From: Mantamonas sphyraenae
Taxonomy: Eukaryota > CRuMs > Mantamonadidae
Direction: 5' to 3'
DNA: 64,000 nt
NCBI GenBank assembly: GCA_026936335.1
Contig: JAPMXV010000068.1
Coordinates: 124,001 to 188,000, forward strand
Each line of letters starts with the position of its first letter. The first letter of the stretch is position 1. Positions 19,075-29,154 of this stretch are shown here, in pieces. The notes below the pieces were generated by a model, which saw nothing but the letters and a program-made list of their open reading frames with translations, did not search any database and was not told where the DNA came from. A program made the position numbers and the translations under genes.

Positions 19075-22000
19075 TCATTGAGACGTTTTGAGATGCATGA
19101 GCATGAAACGAAACATCTGGCAGGCGTTGATGCCATTTTCGACAGACTGAATGAGATCAGCGGGTGCTGGGGTCGTTTGAAGGATCTGGTGGGCTGATTT
19201 GAACCATTTCAGTGCCCGAGGGAACTTTCCCTTGGCAAGGTACACTCCAGCTATGTTGGCGATGGTCGTGGCCACATCCGGGTGCTCATATCCACCATGC
19301 ACCCGTCGCAGGATCTCCAGTGCCTGCTTATGCAGCACCAGGGCACGGTCGTACTCTCCCTTGGCCTCATACACCCTGGCCATGTTGTGGATGCACGTGG
19401 CCACATCCGGGTGCTCATCACCACCATGCACCCGTCGCTGGATCGCCAGTGCCTGCTCATACAGCTCCAGTGCCCGATCGTACTCTCCCTTAGCTTTGTA
19501 CACCCCAGCCATGTTGTGGATGCTCGATGCCACATCCGGGTGCTCATCACCACCATGCACCCGTCGCTCGATCTCCAGTGCCTGCTCATACAGCTCCAGT
19601 GCCCGATCGTACTCTCCATTGTGATGGTACACCGTAGCCATGTTGTGGATGCTCCCTGCCACTTCCGGGTGCTCATCACCACCATGCATCCGTCGCCTGA
19701 TCTCCAGTGCCTGCTCATACAGCTCCAGAGCCCGATCGTACTCTCCCTTGGAATTGTACACCCCAGCCATGTTGTTAATGCTCGTGGCCACATTCGAGTG
19801 CTCATCCCCACCATGCATCCGTCGCCTGATCTCCAGTGCCTGCTCATACAGCTCCAGTGCCCGATCGTACTCTCCCTTGGCTTTGTGCACCGCAGCCATG
19901 TTGTTGATGCTCGTGGCCACTTCCGGGTGCTCATCCCCACCATGCATCCGTCGCAGGATCTCCAGTGCCTGCTCATGCAGCTCCAGTACCCGATCGTACT
20001 CTCCCTTGGCATAGTACACTCCAGCCATGTTGTTGATGCTCGTGGCCACTTCCGGGTGCTCATCCCCACCATGCACCCGTCGCCTGATCTCCAGTGCCTG
20101 CTCATACAGCTCCAGAGCCCGATCGTACTCTCCCTTGGCCTTGTACACCCCAGCCATGTTGTTAATGCTCGTGGCCACATTCGAGTGCTCATCCCCACCA
20201 TGCATCCGTCGCCTGATCTCCAGTGCCTGCTCATACAGCTCCAGTGCCCGATCGTACTCTCCCTTGGCCTTGTGCACCCCAGCCATGTTGTTGATGCTCG
20301 TGGCCACTTCCGGGTGCTCATCCCCACCATGCACCCGTCGCAGGATCGCTAGTGCCTGCTCATGCAGCTCCAGAGCCCGATCGTACTCTCCCTCGGAATT
20401 GTACACCGTAGCCATGTTGTGGATGCTCCCTGCCACATCCGGGTGCTCATCCCCACCATGCACCCGTCGCAGGATCTCCAGTGCCTGCTCATGCAGCTCC
20501 AGTGCCCGATCGTACCCTCCCTTGGAATTGTACACCGTAGCCATGTTGTGGATGCTCCCTGCCACATCCGGGTGCTCATCCCCACCATGCACCCGTCGCT
20601 GGATCGCCAGTGCCTGCTCATACAGCTCCAGTGCCCGATCGTACTCTCCCTTGGCTTTGTACACCACGGCCATGTTGTTGATGCTCCCTGCCACATCCGG
20701 GTGCTCATCACCACCATGCACCCGTCGCTTGATCGCCAGTGCCTGCTCATACAGCTCCAGTGCCCGATCGTACTCTCCCTTGGCATGGTAGACCGAAGCC
20801 ATGTTGTTGATGCTCGATGCCACTTCCGGGTGCTCATTCCCACCATGCACCCGTCGCAGGATCTCCAGTGCCTGCTCATGCAGCTCCAGAGCCCGATCGT
20901 ACTCTCCCTTGGAATTGTACACCGTAGCCATGTTGTTGATGCTCGCGGCCACATCCGGGTGCTCATCACCACCATGCACCCGTCGCCTGATCTCCAGTGC
21001 CTGCTCATACAGCTCCAGAGCCCGATCGTACTCGCCCTTGGAATTGTACACCCCAGCCATGTTGTTGATGCTCGTGGCCACTTCCGGGTGCTCATCCCCA
21101 CCATGCACCCGTCGCCTGATCTCCAGTGCCTGCTCATACAGCTCCAGAGCCCGATCGTACTCTCCCTTGGAATTGTACACCCCAGCCATGTTGTTAATGC
21201 TCGTGGCCACATTCGGGTGCTCATCTCCACCATGCACCCGTCGCTTGATCGCCAGTGCCTGCTCATACAGCTCCAGTGCCCGATCGTACTCTCCCTTGTC
21301 ATGGTACACCCCAGCCATGTTGGCGATGCTCGTGGCCACTTCCGGGTGCTCATCCCCACCATGCACCCGTCGCAGGATCGCTAGTGCTTGCTCATGCAGC
21401 TCCAGTGCCCGATCGTACTCTCCCTTGTCATGGTACACCCCAGCCATGTTGTGGATGCTCCCTGCCACATCCGGGTGCTCATCCCCACCATGCACCCGTC
21501 GCTCGATCTCCAGTGCCTGCTCATGCAGCTCCAGTGCCCGATCGTACTCTCCCTTGGCTTTGTGCACCGCAGCCATGTTGTGGATGCTCGTGGCCACATC
21601 CGGGTGCTCATCCCCGCCATGCACTCGTCGGTCGATCGCCAGTGCCTGCTCATACAGCTCCAGTGCACGCTCGTACTCTCCCTTGGCCCTGTACACCCCA
21701 CCCATGTCGTTCAAACTACTTGCCCATCCCTCATTCTCCCCATCCATCCCTGCCCTCCTCTGCACCTCCATCACCCCCCCCATTACTCGTTCCGCCTTCC
21801 CATATGCCCCCATCCAGCCATGCACTGCTGCCACATTCTGCCCAACCCAGCACACCTCTTGCACCTCCCCCGCTTGTTCGCACGCTGCATGACACACCTT
21901 CCACACCCGTTCCCCATGCACCAGCATCTCCCTGTGCCACACCAGCTCTTCCAGTGGCTTGCTTGGGTGAAAGGCAAATTCCTTCAGCATCATCGTCAAC

Positions 22001-23958
22001 ACACGCTGACACGCCTCCATTCCCCCATCTGCCTCCACCTGTAGCTCCTGCCCTCCCAGTGTCATCATCTGCACCAATCCATGCACCTGCCAACCATCCC
22101 CATGCACCGCCCGTTGCACCAGGGACACGCGCTCCAGCGATTCCATCGCCTCCTCTGCCCGCTCCTCTGCCTCGTCACTGTCCCCCACGCCCTCCACATT
22201 CTCCATCAGTGTCACTACCACCCGCTCCTGCACCCCAATCCCATCCAGCAGTGACAGACACTGCATCAGTCTCACTGCATCCTCGTTCTCCTCCCCAGCT
22301 GCCTCCATCGCCAGTTTCCACACTGCAATCGTCGTCTTGTCATACGCGTCCGACTCAATCCCCTTCTCTAGCTGCCGCAAGCTCCTCCCCAGTCTCTTCC
22401 TGTACTTGCCCACCCGTCCTCTTCCCCTGCGTTTCCCAATCACAGCCGCCGCTTGTCGCACAGCCAGCGCCATCCCTCCCAGAAGCCCCTTCAGCTCCCC
22501 ATACGCCTTCACCTCCTCATCATCATCCTCTCCATCCACCACCACCACCCCTTCACTTTCAAACACTGCATCCACCTCCCCATCCTCCATGATCCCCACT
22601 CGCACCACTTTGTCCACCGCCCTCTTGTCCCAAATCCCATCCCTCCACGTCGTCACCATCACCGTCCCTCCCTCCTGCAGCACAGGTTTCACATCACCCC
22701 ACTCCTCCACTCCATCCACAACCACCACCCACCGTCGTCCCTTCAGCGCACGCATCGTCTGCCGTGCCATCCCTTCCCTCACCTCCTCCTTGTTCGCCAT
22801 CTCCACCTTCTCATCCGTGATCACCCCCAATGCCACTCCCAGTTGCAGCACATCACTCACCACCTCCTCCCTACTCTGCCCACGCACCCACCACACCACC
22901 TCCGCCGCCCTTTCCTCCTTCACCCTCCACGCATACATCTGTGCTACACTTGTCTTGCCCATGCCCCGTGCCCCATGCATCACTACCACCCCTTCTTCTC
23001 CCCACACCTCCTTCATGACCCCATTCCTCTCCACAAGCTCCCTGTTCTTGCTCAGATTGTCCACCCGCTTTGCCCATCCCGCCTCTGCCTCCTTTGCACT
23101 CCTCCCTCTCCCATTCACCAGCCGCTCCTTCTTCCACCCCTCCCATGTCACCAACACTGCCTTCTTCCCCTCTCTGTCCCCTCCTGCCTTCTGAGCTTCC
23201 GCAAACGCCGTCTCCACACTTTCTCCCGCTCCCAATGCCTCATAGAACGCCCCTGCTATCTTCACAGCTGCCCCCGCCAGCACCTCCTCCCTGTATCCAA
23301 TCACCACTGGCACAAGCTCACCCACCTTCTTTGCCATCTCCTCGCTCTCACACCCGTTCAGAAACACCAGCACGGGCCTTGCCTCCCTCACTGCATCCAC
23401 AAGCGTCTGCCGCATCACATCCGCATCCACAGCCTCCACGTACTTCCTTCCCATGTGTGCCACAATATGCACCATGTGCTGCCCATACTCGCGCACCAAC
23501 CGCAACACAGCGTCCTGATGTGCGTTCAGCCTCCCCAATGGCTCCAATGGCGTCTCATGACACACCCTTTCAATCACCCGCAGCTCCTCCACAGATCCCA
23601 CTGTCCCTTCCCCATCATTCCCCAGCACCAGCACCCTCACATCCCTCATTCCGCCCTCCTCCCACCAGTGACCACCAAACTTCCCCCTTCTTTTCGTGTT
23701 CCCATCCTTTCCCTGCCCATCCCTCCTTCCAGACGACGACGATGACTCACCCGTGTGCGTCCCTTCCACCCACCCCACTCCCTCCACATCCACACCCACC
23801 TCAACCTCCACCCCCGCTTCTCCCTCGCTGCCGCCTTTCCCTCTTGACGTCTGCTCCCCCCGCCTCTCATCAGCCAACCCTGTCCCTCCTTCCTCCACAC
23901 CTTGTCCATTCTCCGCACCCTCCCTTCTCTTGGACTCATCTAGTTGCATCTTCTTCAT
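19075..23958 (-). CDS. CHAT / NB-ARC / TPR protein, NLR-like (copy 1)
   Basis: Intronless, 1627 aa from ATG 23958; the frame continues upstream without another ATG. Residues 1-95 are acidic and low-complexity. A CHAT domain (about 105-275) has VHIVAHMG (His about 168), VLVFLNGCESEE (Cys about 203) and the FYEALGAGESVETAF ending seen in CHAT proteins. An NB-ARC/STAND ATPase follows: P-loop GARGMGKTS (about 329-337), Walker B VVVVDGVEEW (411-420) and GGMALAV (a GLPL-like motif) near 500. After a helical linker come about 20 TPRs of 42 residues (kinesin-light-chain type, GEYDRALELYEQALEI). Effector, switch and sensor are thus in NLR order with a protease-like effector. It converges with Roc-COR-CHAT. 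Target unknown. Confidence 0.88.
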   Translation of the reverse strand: MKKMQLDESKRREGAENGQGVEEGGTGLADERRGEQTSRGKGGSEGEAGVEVEVGVDVEGVGWVEGTHTGESSSSSGRRDGQGKDGNTKRRGKFGGHWWEEGGMRDVRVLVLGNDGEGTVGSVEELRVIERVCHETPLEPLGRLNAHQDAVLRLVREYGQHMVHIVAHMGRKYVEAVDADVMRQTLVDAVREARPVLVFLNGCESEEMAKKVGELVPVVIGYREEVLAGAAVKIAGAFYEALGAGESVETAFAEAQKAGGDREGKKAVLVTWEGWKKERLVNGRGRSAKEAEAGWAKRVDNLSKNRELVERNGVMKEVWGEEGVVVMHGARGMGKTSVAQMYAWRVKEERAAEVVWWVRGQSREEVVSDVLQLGVALGVITDEKVEMANKEEVREGMARQTMRALKGRRWVVVVDGVEEWGDVKPVLQEGGTVMVTTWRDGIWDKRAVDKVVRVGIMEDGEVDAVFESEGVVVVDGEDDDEEVKAYGELKGLLGGMALAVRQAAAVIGKRRGRGRVGKYRKRLGRSLRQLEKGIESDAYDKTTIAVWKLAMEAAGEENEDAVRLMQCLSLLDGIGVQERVVVTLMENVEGVGDSDEAEERAEEAMESLERVSLVQRAVHGDGWQVHGLVQMMTLGGQELQVEADGGMEACQRVLTMMLKEFAFHPSKPLEELVWHREMLVHGERVWKVCHAACEQAGEVQEVCWVGQNVAAVHGWMGAYGKAERVMGGVMEVQRRAGMDGENEGWASSLNDMGGVYRAKGEYERALELYEQALAIDRRVHGGDEHPDVATSIHNMAAVHKAKGEYDRALELHEQALEIERRVHGGDEHPDVAGSIHNMAGVYHDKGEYDRALELHEQALAILRRVHGGDEHPEVATSIANMAGVYHDKGEYDRALELYEQALAIKRRVHGGDEHPNVATSINNMAGVYNSKGEYDRALELYEQALEIRRRVHGGDEHPEVATSINNMAGVYNSKGEYDRALELYEQALEIRRRVHGGDEHPDVAASINNMATVYNSKGEYDRALELHEQALEILRRVHGGNEHPEVASSINNMASVYHAKGEYDRALELYEQALAIKRRVHGGDEHPDVAGSINNMAVVYKAKGEYDRALELYEQALAIQRRVHGGDEHPDVAGSIHNMATVYNSKGGYDRALELHEQALEILRRVHGGDEHPDVAGSIHNMATVYNSEGEYDRALELHEQALAILRRVHGGDEHPEVATSINNMAGVHKAKGEYDRALELYEQALEIRRRMHGGDEHSNVATSINNMAGVYKAKGEYDRALELYEQALEIRRRVHGGDEHPEVATSINNMAGVYYAKGEYDRVLELHEQALEILRRMHGGDEHPEVATSINNMAAVHKAKGEYDRALELYEQALEIRRRMHGGDEHSNVATSINNMAGVYNSKGEYDRALELYEQALEIRRRMHGGDEHPEVAGSIHNMATVYHHNGEYDRALELYEQALEIERRVHGGDEHPDVASSIHNMAGVYKAKGEYDRALELYEQALAIQRRVHGGDEHPDVATCIHNMARVYEAKGEYDRALVLHKQALEILRRVHGGYEHPDVATTIANIAGVYLAKGKFPRALKWFKSAHQILQTTPAPADLIQSVENGINACQMFRFMLMHLKTSQ
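19190..21715. repeat. 126-bp TPR-coding tandem array, about 20 units
   Basis: The 42-codon unit is repeated with very high identity inside CHAT-NLR copy 1. Variation is confined to a few positions (IRRR/ILRR/IKRR/IERR, and NSK/KAK/HDK at the turn). Because 126 is divisible by three, long open frames appear on the opposite strand. The homologous gene at 32.2-35.7 kb has about 10 units, so unit number changes. Confidence 0.9.
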
Positions 23959-24104
23959 AGCATTGCATCCAATCCCGCCCACGTGTCCCTCACTCCACGC
24001 TTCCCCACATTCGACATACAACCCCTTTCGCAGCTTATGATCAACACATACTCCCCCCCACCCGTCGCCTTTGTCTCACCACCATGCCCTGCAACCTCGT
24101 TCAT

Positions 24105-24342
24105 TCACGTGAAATGGATCCCCGCCCGGTTAAACGCGTCGAGGAGAACGAGAAAGTCATCGATGTCCATCTTTGCCGTGCGCATGTCTGCGTAGCCACT
24201 GTCCTGCAGGACCTGCATGACGAGTTGCTTCATGTCTGTTTTCTCGTTGATCTCCGATGTCTCCGATGACAAAGACGACCACGACGACGGGAACTGCAGC
24301 GTGTCCGCGCTGCAGTTCTCTTGCAGCATGCGCATGACCGAG
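24105..24342 (-). pseudogene. DIM1 3'-end fragment
   Basis: The C-terminal coding sequence ([20 protein letters not shown] through the terminal NRAGIHFT and stop) is nearly identical to the end of the complete DIM1 at 35804. It lacks about 40 codons ([16 protein letters not shown]...) and homology stops near 24342, just past the RMLQ block, with no methyltransferase domain. It is a passenger of the segmental duplication and has no plausible function. Confidence 0.88.
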
Positions 24343-24403
24343 GAGAGCAGGTTTTGTGTGCGTCGATCCTCACAGACGGAGTTTCTACTCGCGCCTGTGT
24401 CAT

Positions 24404-24580
24404 TCATACAACCATGATGCCACTGAGCAAGTCACCACCCAAAGCGTGACCACGGTCTCTGCGCTTCGGTGCACGGTACCAGAGCAGCTCATCGCCCCAA
24501 GAAACCCCCTGCGGGCTATCGTGCACCACCAAGTGCCAGTGGCACACAGTACACATCATGGCTCCATCCACCCCATGTGC
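24404..24580 (-). pseudogene. N-terminal fragment of gene Z
   Basis: The minus strand reads a segment containing LLWYRAPKRRDRGHALGGDL, which aligns with LLGYRALKGRDRGHALSGQL of the intact Z gene at 42918. It lies directly downstream of X1, as Z lies downstream of X2. The similarity ends near 24404, about 60 bp from the DIM1 fragment, so this is where the Z-X-Y block and the DIM1-containing segment were joined. No exon 2 of Z is present. Confidence 0.75.
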
Positions 24581-24582
24581 CG

Positions 24583-27047
24583 TCAAATCTCTTCAGCGAC
24601 GTCTCCTTGGCCACCCAACAACGATCCCTTGTGTGGGAGCGCCAACAAGGTCGTCCAGTACGTCCACCCACCATCACCACGCCTGCTCCCGGTAACAGGC
24701 TTCGGTGCACCTTCGCACAGCTCCTTCTTGAGAGTGACCATAAGCCCCTGCTGCTCAAAGGCGTCGAGGGGCGACGGGAGTCGGTTCGCAGGAAAGGCAA
24801 ACAAGCGCACATACTCGGTTTGGTGCTTCGCGAACGATGTCTTGCTGTCACGATATGTGACTACGGTGCACCCCTGCGCTCCATCGTCGCCGACACCGTC
24901 CAACATGGTGTACGCGTGGCTTTGCCAACGCACGTTGAAGCCACAGTCCATGCGTAGCACAGCCACAGACACTGGTCCCTTGCTGTTGTTTCGAATTTGG
25001 AATGTCCACTCGGGCACCAGGGTCTGCTGCTCGGCCGCGCTGTCGCTCGACGTGGCCGCTCCAAACCCGATAACGTCCAGCGCGCATTGTGCTTCCCGAG
25101 GGCACTTCATCTGAAGGATGCGATAGTAGTGCAACATCTTGCCCACGTTCCAGGGCAGTGTCTCCATGGGATAGTGCACATTGGGGGGTGTGTTTAGCGT
25201 GAGATTCTCTGGCACGGACAATCCGCCAAACTGCAGCATCGCCTCGTCCTCTGGGGTGCAGCCCACAAGCTCCAACCGGTACTTGTCGCCTCCTTCCTCT
25301 GGCCAGCGTGGAGTCACACTGGGCAAGGAGTCGGGCTTGGGAGCCTTGCTGACGATATCCTTCACCTGCGCCCACAGTGAATCTCCTCCAACTGTATCAC
25401 CTAGCACAGCCAATATTTGACCCACCTCCACAGCACGCATCCCCACCCTGCACGATTCCTTGGCGCCATGCAGTTTCAGATGAAGCCACTCGTTGTTTTG
25501 CTCCTCCATCACGGTGGCGTGAAATCCCGGCACGAGTTTGTTCTCCAGTGAGTGTCCATGCACCTTGGGTTCAGAGACGCTCTCCTGTACCATCTCTTCT
25601 AAATCCATGTGATTTGCCTTCTGCTTGCCCTTTCCGTCGACCCGCTCAGTGTCCATGGCGTCGTGGGCATCCTCCGACGATGCGAGTTCAGAGACACTGG
25701 TCTGTGCTAGCTCATCTAAATCCATGTCATTTGCCTTCTGCTTGCCCTTTCCGGCGACTCTCTCAGTGTCCATGGCGTCGTGAGCTTTCGCCGACGACGC
25801 CTGGAAAGTGTACTCTTCAAAGAACACAAAGTGCGCCCCATTGCCAACCGGAGTGAACCACGGTGCATCTGTCGTCACCACGTCCTCATCCACCTTGGTT
25901 ACCGTCAGGTAGGGCATCGACGACTCGGACGCTGTAGACGGGCCCTCAAACACAATCTGGGGCACGTGTGTGCTCTTCACTTTCACCTGCGCTGGCAAAC
26001 CACGCAGGAATGCATTCACTTTGCGTGTCCAGCTCACCCAATCGTGCACTAGTTTTCTGCTCGGCTGGCTGCCCTTCTCTTTCACCTCAAAGGCAAAGTC
26101 CGGCCAAAAATGCACCAGGGCCATTGGAAAAAGTCCTGTCGCCTCCCCTTCACTCGATTCTAGGTACTGCTCCAATTCTGTGCCACGCAGCTCATCGTCA
26201 AGGTAGTTGAAGCTCCGCTGCTGGCGCACGGCGGTGCCAAAGTACAGCAGCCGCGGGAGCTTTCCAGTGTACACTTGACTGCATCAACACGCATACACAG
26301 TGTGAGAATCCCCACGAGCCCGTCAACAACCATCCGACCACGCCACAAACCCACCTGTAAGCCAGATCGTCCTCGGCAATGGAAAAAGCGCCGCGAAACA
26401 CTCCTCGCGGGCTTTCAGCCACGTCCACAACCGACATGCTGATCTGACCGACACCACCGTCTCCGCTAAAGCAAGTCTCGCGAAGATAAAGCACGCTGTT
26501 GTCATCCTTAGCGTCGATGACAACGCGTACGAACTCGTTGATCGCTTTGTTAGTGAGGAATTGCCATTCGCCCTGTGCCCTCTTTGTTAGCGCTGAGCCT
26601 CCCCAGCTGCACAGACATTCACACGTGGCCACCACTCACATTCGTTCCCTTGTAATACTCCACAGCACCATCCACGAGCTTCTCACGTTGATCCTTCATC
26701 CGCTCGGAGCCAACACCGTGCGCATCGACGTAAAGAATAAGCAACACGTTCTCTTTTGCTCCCAGCACCAGCTTCTGGATATGCTCCAGCGGATTGGGAA
26801 CATCCCTCATGGATGTGGTCTCTTTGTCTTGTGTGGTGCCCTTGTCCACAATGAGGCTGGGCTCACCGTTCTCCACGACGAGGGACACGGAGGTCACGGG
26901 TGCGTCACCTGTGAACGCTTTGATCATCGCGCCGTTCACCACATGTTTTCGAATGAGCGTGTCGTTTTGCTCCGTCGCATTGTCCTCTGGTGGGTCGTCT
27001 CTGAACGCCAGGCGTACGTAGTACGTGTGCCACCCAGCCGTGGACAT
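24583..27047 (-). CDS. caspase-like (clan CD) peptidase with long C-terminal extension, gene X copy 1
   Basis: Three exons (26640-27047, 26355-26572, 24583-26278) give about 773 aa. Introns are 67 and 76 bp and share positions and phases with X2. The N-terminal 180 residues have caspase-fold pattern: hydrophobic strand NVLLILYVDAHGV with candidate catalytic His110, then WQFLTNKAINEFV and SVLYLRETCFSGDGG with candidate Cys170. TCFSG resembles the metacaspase DTCxSG motif, and His-Cys spacing of 60 suits clan CD. The remaining roughly 590 residues are conserved with X2 (PLWNVGKMLHYYRILQM-type block) but unrecognised. Copy 1 has an internal duplication (HDAMDTERV..GKGKQKAN twice, residues about 340-410). 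It is head-to-head with Y1, with 57 bp between starts. The function as an active peptidase is inferred. Confidence 0.68.
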
Positions 27048-27104
27048 TTTCGCCTTGCGCTGACCTGCGCAAACGAACCACATGTCGACACGAGGTGTGG
27101 AAGT
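27048..27104. promoter_or_regulatory. 57-bp bidirectional promoter of X1/Y1
   Basis: This is the interval between ATG 27047 (X1, minus) and ATG 27105 (Y1, plus). Sequence similarity to the X2/Y2 interval extends through it and into the flanks. X and Y are probably co-regulated from it. Confidence 0.4.
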
Positions 27105-29087
27105 ATGTTCCATGAGCAGGGGTGCAGTGTGGAAAGGCTTCGTACACTCACACCCATCCACCGACAGTTCCATCCACAGTTCCTTGGCACATGCTCCCAA
27201 CAAGCGTCGGTCTGTTTGTTTGAGGATGTCGAAACCCTATCGGTAGAGAACGAGATCCGAACGAGGAATAGAAAGGAGGTCGGCGTGGATGTGGGCCTGA
27301 GCTTGGGTCTACCCTTGAAGGAGCTGTTTGGGCTCCCGGCGAACGTGTCCGCCGGCTTGAAGTACAGCCGCAGGTGCATTCAGCAGGTTTACGTGCACTC
27401 GGTGTACACTTTGGATGAGTTTAAACCTAAGAAGGAGCTGCTGACGGAGCTGAGCAAAATTCAAGACGAGGACGACGTGGCGGAGTTTCTGAACCGCCGC
27501 GGTGCAGGTGTGGTGGTCGAGGAGCGGCGAATGGCGTACAAGCAACGGAAAGCAAAGAAGAAGGAGGTGGCAATGTTTATCAAAGCCAAGGTGGAGCTGT
27601 TGTCAGCATCTGCAGAGTGGGAGAGCGCGGAGGAGTGCCACTTTCCGGACACGTTTGATTTCGACGCCGAGCCGAGCGAGAACGACCTGAAGCACCTGGT
27701 GGCTGTGGTGACGCGGGTCAAATCGTGGGTGGACGTCATCTCTGCGATGAAGGACTTGGGAAAGAAAGAGAGAGAACGGCTGGTGGAGCTGTTTAGTGCT
27801 TTTCAGCCCAGGGCAGGTAGGTGGGAGGGAAAAGCGCCCAGATTCTCCGTTTTGTGTTGTTGCCCCTTTTTCTGACACTGCGGGGTGTTGGCAGATCCAT
27901 ACCGCCCGATCTACCTGAAACACAAGGGAAAGTACGTGGAGTTTGTGTCGCGGAGGTCGTGGGTCCATGGGGATGTTGCGTTGTTGCGTGAGAAGCCGAC
28001 GGTGGACGCGGAGTACCACTGGGTGGAGGGCGGGTACGTGAAGCACAGAAATCGTGCATGGATGACGAAAACATCGATCCATGGACACGATCGTATCCTG
28101 TCGCACAACGAGGAGGACAGAGAGCGAGTTGAGAACCGTGCCGAGAGCAAACGGTTGGAGATCATTGTCGACGGAAACACAGGCAATGTGCGCTTGGGTG
28201 AGATGAAGAACTGGGATGGCAAAGTCGGTGAGGCGTCGGTGGAGTTTGGGCTATCACGTGGAGCAAGCGAATTCGAGTGGGAGCCAAAGCAGTTGAGACG
28301 TCAGCGCGTTCCCAAGGTGGCATCGGCGACCGAGGTCCCGCAGCAGGAGGTGGATGCTGTGAAAGCACGCATTCTCTTGCTCAAAGAAGACGCTGAATCT
28401 GTGGATGTCTCTGGGCTGTCCATGGAGGAAGCCGGGAAGATTGGTGCCATCCGCGGTTTGCTTGAATGGCTGGCCTGGGACGCAGAAAAGGTAGTGCGAC
28501 TGCGACGCGTGTTGCGCAGTGCACAGAAAACAGCCACTGTGCTGTGGTCATCCCAAAGGGAGTTGGTGAGGGACGACCCCGTGAACAACGAACGAACGAA
28601 GAACAACCTGCTCTCTCAGGTGGATTGCATCGCACACGAACTGGAAGTGTTGGACTTTGTGCTCGAGGGTGATTGGGCTGTGTTGGATTCACCCGAGGAG
28701 TACTGTGAGGTGGTGAAGAAGGTCAAGGACAGCATTGTGGACAGCAAGCGTGAGCAGGAGCTGGTGGAGCTGTTGTCTGAGCTCGACCAGCAGAGAGATG
28801 CCGGTGCGTTTGACAGGGTTGATGAGGTGGTGGACCAGCTAATGACACTGGGTAGTCTGGAGAACGACGAGGAGGAAGAGGGAGGAAGCGGTGGAGAGAG
28901 CACCAGCACCCCCCCTGACGAGGACAGATGTTCTACGTCCACAGACTCATCTGTGACCAGCTCTTCAGCATTCATGCGCCGCACTGGAGGAGACATCAGC
29001 GCTGATGGTCAATGGAATCCGGTGATCGTCGGCGTGCTGGCCGCGGTCTGCCTCCTTGCGTACCGTGAGTCACAGAAGCATGAATAA
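27105..29087 (+). CDS. gene Y copy 1: possible gasdermin-like protein with C-terminal membrane tail
   Basis: Exons 27105-27816 and 27895-29087 give about 634 aa. ATG 27105 is the first in frame, and the flanking residues (RTLTPIHRQF) align with Y2. Residues about 65-190 have long amphipathic strands, then LLTELSKIQDEDDVAEFLNRRGAGVVVEERR. This order (paired strands, helix, then a strand like LYVVTE) resembles the gasdermin N-domain, but SNTX/MACPF-type folds share it. A second domain (about 240-330, YLKHKGKYVEFVSRR, WVEGGYVKHRNRAWM) looks beta-trefoil-like. The rest is helical, followed by a Ser/Thr-rich linker and a C-terminal hydrophobic stretch (VIVGVLAAVCLLAY) that could anchor it in a membrane. 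Divergent from a caspase-like gene. No family is certain. Confidence 0.6.
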
Positions 29088-29154
29088 ACATCACCAAGCC
29101 ATCACACATCACCGTATCCTTCTCATCCACTCTCCGCCCGGCCGCCACCAAACC

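Larger units (their letters stand above)
18727..24342. repeat. segmental duplication, copy A
   Basis: This segment contains the last roughly 110 codons of Roc-COR-CHAT, the whole CHAT-NLR gene, and the 3' end of DIM1. It aligns in the same orientation to 31857-36140. Copy A is about 1.3 kb longer, almost exactly accounted for by about ten extra 126-bp TPR units. The outer genes show the structure: Roc-COR-CHAT is whole here and truncated in copy B, whereas DIM1 is truncated here and whole in copy B. Confidence 0.85.

Noticed and set aside
19190-21715. Direct repeats as a CRISPR array
   Set aside because: Units are contiguous and coding (42-codon TPRs) without unique spacers, and the DNA is eukaryotic.
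19199-21892. Long plus-strand open frames through the CHAT-NLR TPR array
   Set aside because: They are antisense shadows: the 126-bp repeat is divisible by three and lacks stops in several frames. The minus-strand frame carries canonical TPRs and the CHAT/NB-ARC domains.
24583-27047. X1 starting further upstream with an exon inside Y1
   Set aside because: A possible acceptor (GCGCAG) exists in both copies near the MST start, but the candidate upstream exons do not align between copies; MST(A/T)GWHTY is the simplest conserved start. Not fully excluded.
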